Assembly: GCF_900176425.1 (NCBI RefSeq)
Contig: NZ_FWXS01000002.1
Span: forward strand, 1 to 64,000
Length of the DNA: 64,000 nt
Direction of reading: 5' to 3'
Source: Moheibacter sediminis
GTDB lineage: Bacteria; Bacteroidota; Bacteroidia; Flavobacteriales; Weeksellaceae
Every line of letters begins with the position of its first letter. Position 1 is the stretch's first letter. The position numbers and the translations under genes were made by a program. A model generated the notes under the pieces. That model was not told the DNA's origin. It did not search any database and saw only the letters and a program-made list of their open reading frames with translations. Shown here in pieces: positions 61,218 to 64,000 of the stretch.

Positions 61218-61974
61218 TACACATACACATCTTTATTCGGATGAATTTGACAATGACCGCGATGAAATGATTCATCGCGCAAACTCTATTGGAATCGAAA
61301 GATTTTATCTGCCCGCTATCGACTCGTCTTACACACAAAAAATGTTTGATTTGGAAGCGAAATATCCTGAACAAATGAATCTCATGATGGGTTTGCATCC
61401 AACTTCTGTACAGCCTGGAACTTATTTGGATGAATTGGAAAATGTGAAAAATTGGTTAGATAAAAGAGCGTTTTCAGCAGTTGGAGAAATCGGGATTGAT
61501 TTGTATTGGGACAAAACTACTTTAGGGATTCAGCAAACAGCATTTAAAACTCAGATTGGGTGGGCAAAAGAAAAAGGATTGCCAATTGTGATCCATTGCC
61601 GCGAAAGTTTTGATGAAATTTTTGAAATTCTGGAAGAAGAAAAAGACGAAAAACTTTTCGGAATTTTCCATTGTTTTACAGGAACGAAAGAACAAGCGGA
61701 GCGTGCCATTGGTTTCAATATGAAATTGGGAATAGGAGGAGTAGTTACTTTTAAAAATGGGAAAATAGATCAGTTTTTAAATGAAATTCCGCTCGAACAT
61801 ATTGTTCTGGAAACAGATTCTCCTTATTTAGCTCCGGTTCCTTATCGTGGAAAAAGAAATGAATCTGCTTATCTGAAAAATGTGGTTGAAAAGTTGGTTG
61901 ACATTTACCAGATTTCTGAAAAAGAAATAGCTCAATTGACTTCACAGAACGCATTGTCTGTATTTGAAAATTGA
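61207..61974 (+). CDS. TatD family metal-dependent hydrolase (DNase)
   Basis: The 255-residue TIM-barrel hydrolase has the metal ligands in IDTHTHLYSDEFDNDRDE, the Glu in AVGEIGIDLYWDKT, the His in IVIHCRESFDEIF and IFHCFTGTKEQAERA, and the Asp in LETDSPYLAPVPYRGKRNE. TatD proteins are 3'-5' exonucleases or deoxyribonucleases in repair and in DNA degradation. It starts 11 bases before the GSCFA stop. Confidence 0.95.
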   Translation: MLIDTHTHLYSDEFDNDRDEMIHRANSIGIERFYLPAIDSSYTQKMFDLEAKYPEQMNLMMGLHPTSVQPGTYLDELENVKNWLDKRAFSAVGEIGIDLYWDKTTLGIQQTAFKTQIGWAKEKGLPIVIHCRESFDEIFEILEEEKDEKLFGIFHCFTGTKEQAERAIGFNMKLGIGGVVTFKNGKIDQFLNEIPLEHIVLETDSPYLAPVPYRGKRNESAYLKNVVEKLVDIYQISEKEIAQLTSQNALSVFEN

Positions 61975-61999
61975 GCTATGCTTGACAAAAAGTAGTCTA

Positions 62000-63112
62000 T
62001 TATCTAACCAAAGTAAATTTGGTATTGATTACTTCTGCACCGTTTTGGTTTACTGCTTTCAATATGTAAATTCCTGGTTGTAATGAACCGTTTAAATTTA
62101 CTTTGAAATCACCTACAGACTGGACTGCAACTGAGTTAGAATAAACCATTTTGTTATTTAAATTCCAAACTGTGATGTCTAATTTTGTAGATTCATTTAC
62201 TTTAGAAACGATGTTCAGCTCGCTTGCTTTCACGATTGTAGGATACAAGCTGTAGCTTGAATTGCTTAAATTATCAGCCACATTTTGTTTCAACAAATAA
62301 GGACTTGAAAGATCATAAACAGGAACATCATAATTCGAAGCAAATTTAGCTTCCAAAGAATCGAAATTCAAAGTATAAAATCCTGATTCAGAAGTCGTAG
62401 CCAATACAACGCTTCCATCTTTTGCAACAGCCGCACCGTTTACAGTATAATTTTCAGGCAAACCTTTGATTTTACCAACGAAAGAAGCATTTTGATTATT
62501 TGGATTCAGCTTAAAAACGTTTCCTGCCGCACTGATTACATATAAATTACCAAAAGCGTCAGCAATCATATCTCCTCCGAAAGCATGTGTTTCATTGCTG
62601 AGCTTTTTCATTTCAGCGATGAATCCACTTGAAGCCCCTAAATTCTGAACATTTCCGCTTGGAGAAATTTTCAGCAATTCAGTTCCGTTGTTGTTCAAAG
62701 CATACATGAAACCGTCAGCCGCAGTCGTCATACGTGCGAAATAAGTTCCCTGATCTTTTGTATCTAATGAAGATTTTTCAATTTCTTTGAAAGTTCCGCT
62801 TTTCGAAGTTGTATTTACAGTCATCAAACGGCTTTGTGTCATCGGGATGAAGAAAATATCCCCTGCAGTATTTGTGGTCATCGCCGCAATGTATTTCCCG
62901 CAATTGCAAGATTTTCCAGCTTCTGAAATCAAATTCAGGTTATCTGCTTTTGAAAGTAAGATGTTTGATGAATTCAGATTATTCAGATCAATTTTTCTGA
63001 AATCATTGAATTCAATTTTTCCTTTTGTCAAGCCGGTTACAGCAGTGATGTCTTGTGCGCTCACAAAGGTTCCGGCGATTAAAATAGAACTAAGAAGTAA
63101 AGTTTTTTTCAT
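62000..63112 (-). CDS. Secreted protein with T9SS type A sorting domain
   Basis: The 370-residue protein has a signal peptide (MKKTLLLSSILIAGTFVSAQ). Its body shows repeated motifs around GKYIAAMTTNTAGDIFFI, MTTAADGFMYALNNNGTELL, GDMIADAFGNLYVISAAGN and VAKDGSVVLATTSESGFY, a beta-propeller-like recurrence of DGxxY. The C-terminal domain (STKLDITVWNLNNKMVYSNS ... GIYILKAVNQNGAEVINTKF) is a type A sorting signal for the type IX secretion system. Ligand unknown. Convergent with tatD and divergent from the Hsp20 gene. Confidence 0.85.
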   Translation of the reverse strand: MKKTLLLSSILIAGTFVSAQDITAVTGLTKGKIEFNDFRKIDLNNLNSSNILLSKADNLNLISEAGKSCNCGKYIAAMTTNTAGDIFFIPMTQSRLMTVNTTSKSGTFKEIEKSSLDTKDQGTYFARMTTAADGFMYALNNNGTELLKISPSGNVQNLGASSGFIAEMKKLSNETHAFGGDMIADAFGNLYVISAAGNVFKLNPNNQNASFVGKIKGLPENYTVNGAAVAKDGSVVLATTSESGFYTLNFDSLEAKFASNYDVPVYDLSSPYLLKQNVADNLSNSSYSLYPTIVKASELNIVSKVNESTKLDITVWNLNNKMVYSNSVAVQSVGDFKVNLNGSLQPGIYILKAVNQNGAEVINTKFTLVR

Positions 63113-63322
63113 AATTAAATGGTATTTAATGATTAGCCGAACCGAAGTTAGGAATTAATTGTCAGACTTTAAAATTAAATTTCAATACAAATTCAGACAA
63201 AATGTCTTAATTATTTTAACATATAATTAAAATTAAGACAAAAAGTCAGTTGTTTTCATTGTTTTTCCAATCGGAATGCTAATTGATTTTAAGGAAGTAT
63301 AACAAATTAAAAAAAATAGAAT

Positions 63323-63754
63323 ATGAATACTTTAATGAGAAAAAATCCTGATTTATTTGGTGGGTTGATGGAAAATCTTTGGAACGAAAACAATTGGAAC
63401 AGACCTGCAGAATTTAAAAGACATTTTTCAACGCCTGCTGTCAACATCAAAGAAAACGAGACTGAATACCAATTGGAATTGGCTGCACCGGGATTGAACA
63501 AAGAAGATTTTAACCTGGAAATCAAAGAAGGAATTTTGAAATTGAGCGTTTCGAAAACTAAACAAGAAGAAGAAAAAACTGAAAATTACACTAGAAAAGA
63601 ATTTGGTTTTCAAAAGTTTGAAAGAAATTTTGCATTACCGAAAAACACCATTCAACTCGAAAACATACAGGCAAATTACGAACAAGGAATCTTAACTGTA
63701 ACCTTGCCTAAACAAGAAATCAAAGAGACTGTAACGAAAGTTACGGTGCAATAG
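63323..63754 (+). CDS. Hsp20/alpha-crystallin family small heat shock protein
   Basis: The 143-residue protein has the alpha-crystallin domain: VNIKENETEYQLELAAPGLN, KEDFNLEIKEGILKLSVSK and FERNFALPKNTIQLENIQA, with the C-terminal GILTVTLPKQEI containing the LxVxLPK-type motif. Small heat shock proteins bind unfolding proteins and hold them for refolding. It is monocistronic and ends before a hairpin terminator. No obvious CIRCE element is visible upstream. Confidence 0.95.
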   Translation: MNTLMRKNPDLFGGLMENLWNENNWNRPAEFKRHFSTPAVNIKENETEYQLELAAPGLNKEDFNLEIKEGILKLSVSKTKQEEEKTENYTRKEFGFQKFERNFALPKNTIQLENIQANYEQGILTVTLPKQEIKETVTKVTVQ

Positions 63755-63785
63755 ATTACTTTTTCATTATCATTTATTGTTAAGG

Positions 63786-63819
63786 TCCTGCAGATGAGAG
63801 TCTGCAGGATTTTATTTTA
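63786..63819 (+). terminator. Terminator after the Hsp20 gene
   Basis: TCCTGCAGA (63786-63794) pairs with TCTGCAGGA (63801-63809) around TGAGAG, followed by TTTTATTTTA. It lies 31 bases past the stop. Confidence 0.85.
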
Positions 63820-63857
63820 AAATAACTCAGCAAAAATCTGTAAAATCCACGGGAGAA

Positions 63858-64000
63858 TTATGTAGATTTTATAAATCTTTTCTTCAGATTTCCCTGTAAA
63901 GCATCCAGATTAAATAACAAAACCGAAAAGAAAATCAAAGTATAAGCAATTCCTTGAACTAAGTTTACCTTTTCGTGGAAATACAAAACAGCCAGTAAAA
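63858..64000 (-). CDS. EamA/RarD-type transporter, C-terminal end (partial)
   Basis: On the minus strand a frame reads LLAVLYFHEKVNLVQGIAYT, a hydrophobic LIFFSVLLFNLD and the tail LKKRFIKST before TAA (63858-63860). The segment matches the last membrane helices of RarD/EamA drug-metabolite exporters. The start lies outside the window, so only the last 47 codons are seen. Confidence 0.6.
   Translation of the reverse strand, partial: LLAVLYFHEKVNLVQGIAYTLIFFSVLLFNLDALQGNLKKRFIKST

Overview
The window reads as a chromosomal segment of a Bacteroidota bacterium of the class Flavobacteriia, probably near the Chryseobacterium/Weeksellaceae group. The support is a low-GC coding style, secreted proteins with C-terminal type IX secretion sorting domains (36570-38291, 62000-63112), promoters of the TAnnTTTG type, a CTnDOT-like integrase, DUF3408/MobA/MobB mobilization genes, a GSCFA protein and a LytS/LytTR pair. 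The genus is inferred from these traits, not proven.

Region 1 (1-10157) is a surface-polysaccharide cluster on the plus strand. It holds the end of a UDP-glucose dehydrogenase, an ABC exporter (permease plus Wzt-like ATPase with a carbohydrate-binding-type tail), a DegT-type sugar aminotransferase, a WbqC protein, a degenerate DegT-like protein, a GNAT acetyltransferase, a hexapeptide acyltransferase and four glycosyltransferase-type proteins. Spacing is tight, with several overlaps. The cluster resumes at 28503-31060 with three more glycosyltransferase-type genes, so the material between interrupts it.

Region 2 (about 10169-28541) looks like an integrated, non-autonomous mobilizable element. 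It starts with an IntDOT-like integrase. Next comes a three-gene SMEK / middle-component / DUF2326-ATPase operon of the ABC three-component (ABC-3C) conflict-system type. A mobilization module follows: two small HTH proteins, a basic protein, DUF3408, MobA and a MOBP-type relaxase, with no ParA, coupling protein or tra genes visible. Last is a phase-variable type I restriction-modification locus: hsdM, an expressed hsdS, an inverted start-less hsdS cassette, a tyrosine recombinase, a HARE-HTH protein with a possible nuclease domain, and hsdR. Three sets of exact inverted repeats (63, 49 and 46 bp in total for the last) link the two hsdS copies. Matching arm-type sites and an 11-bp direct repeat suggest the ends.

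Region 3 (31062-64000) is mostly housekeeping: thioredoxin-like lipoproteins, an HPP membrane protein, exonuclease III, ffh, a LytS/LytTR two-component system, obgE, uvrA, an ECF-type sigma factor, a pfkA-gapA pair, an M42 peptidase, L31 type B, a Crp/Fnr regulator, aminopeptidase P, argS, yebC, a polyprenyl synthase, a TatD nuclease, Hsp20 and a partial RarD-like transporter. A GC-rich, hairpin-dense non-coding block at 54100-54245 stands out.

The points most worth a second look are the hsdS inversion system, the ABC-3C operon with a perfect 18-bp-arm palindrome in front of it, and a 24-bp motif of three GCCA-type boxes spaced exactly 10 bp apart that occurs three times in the mobilization module.
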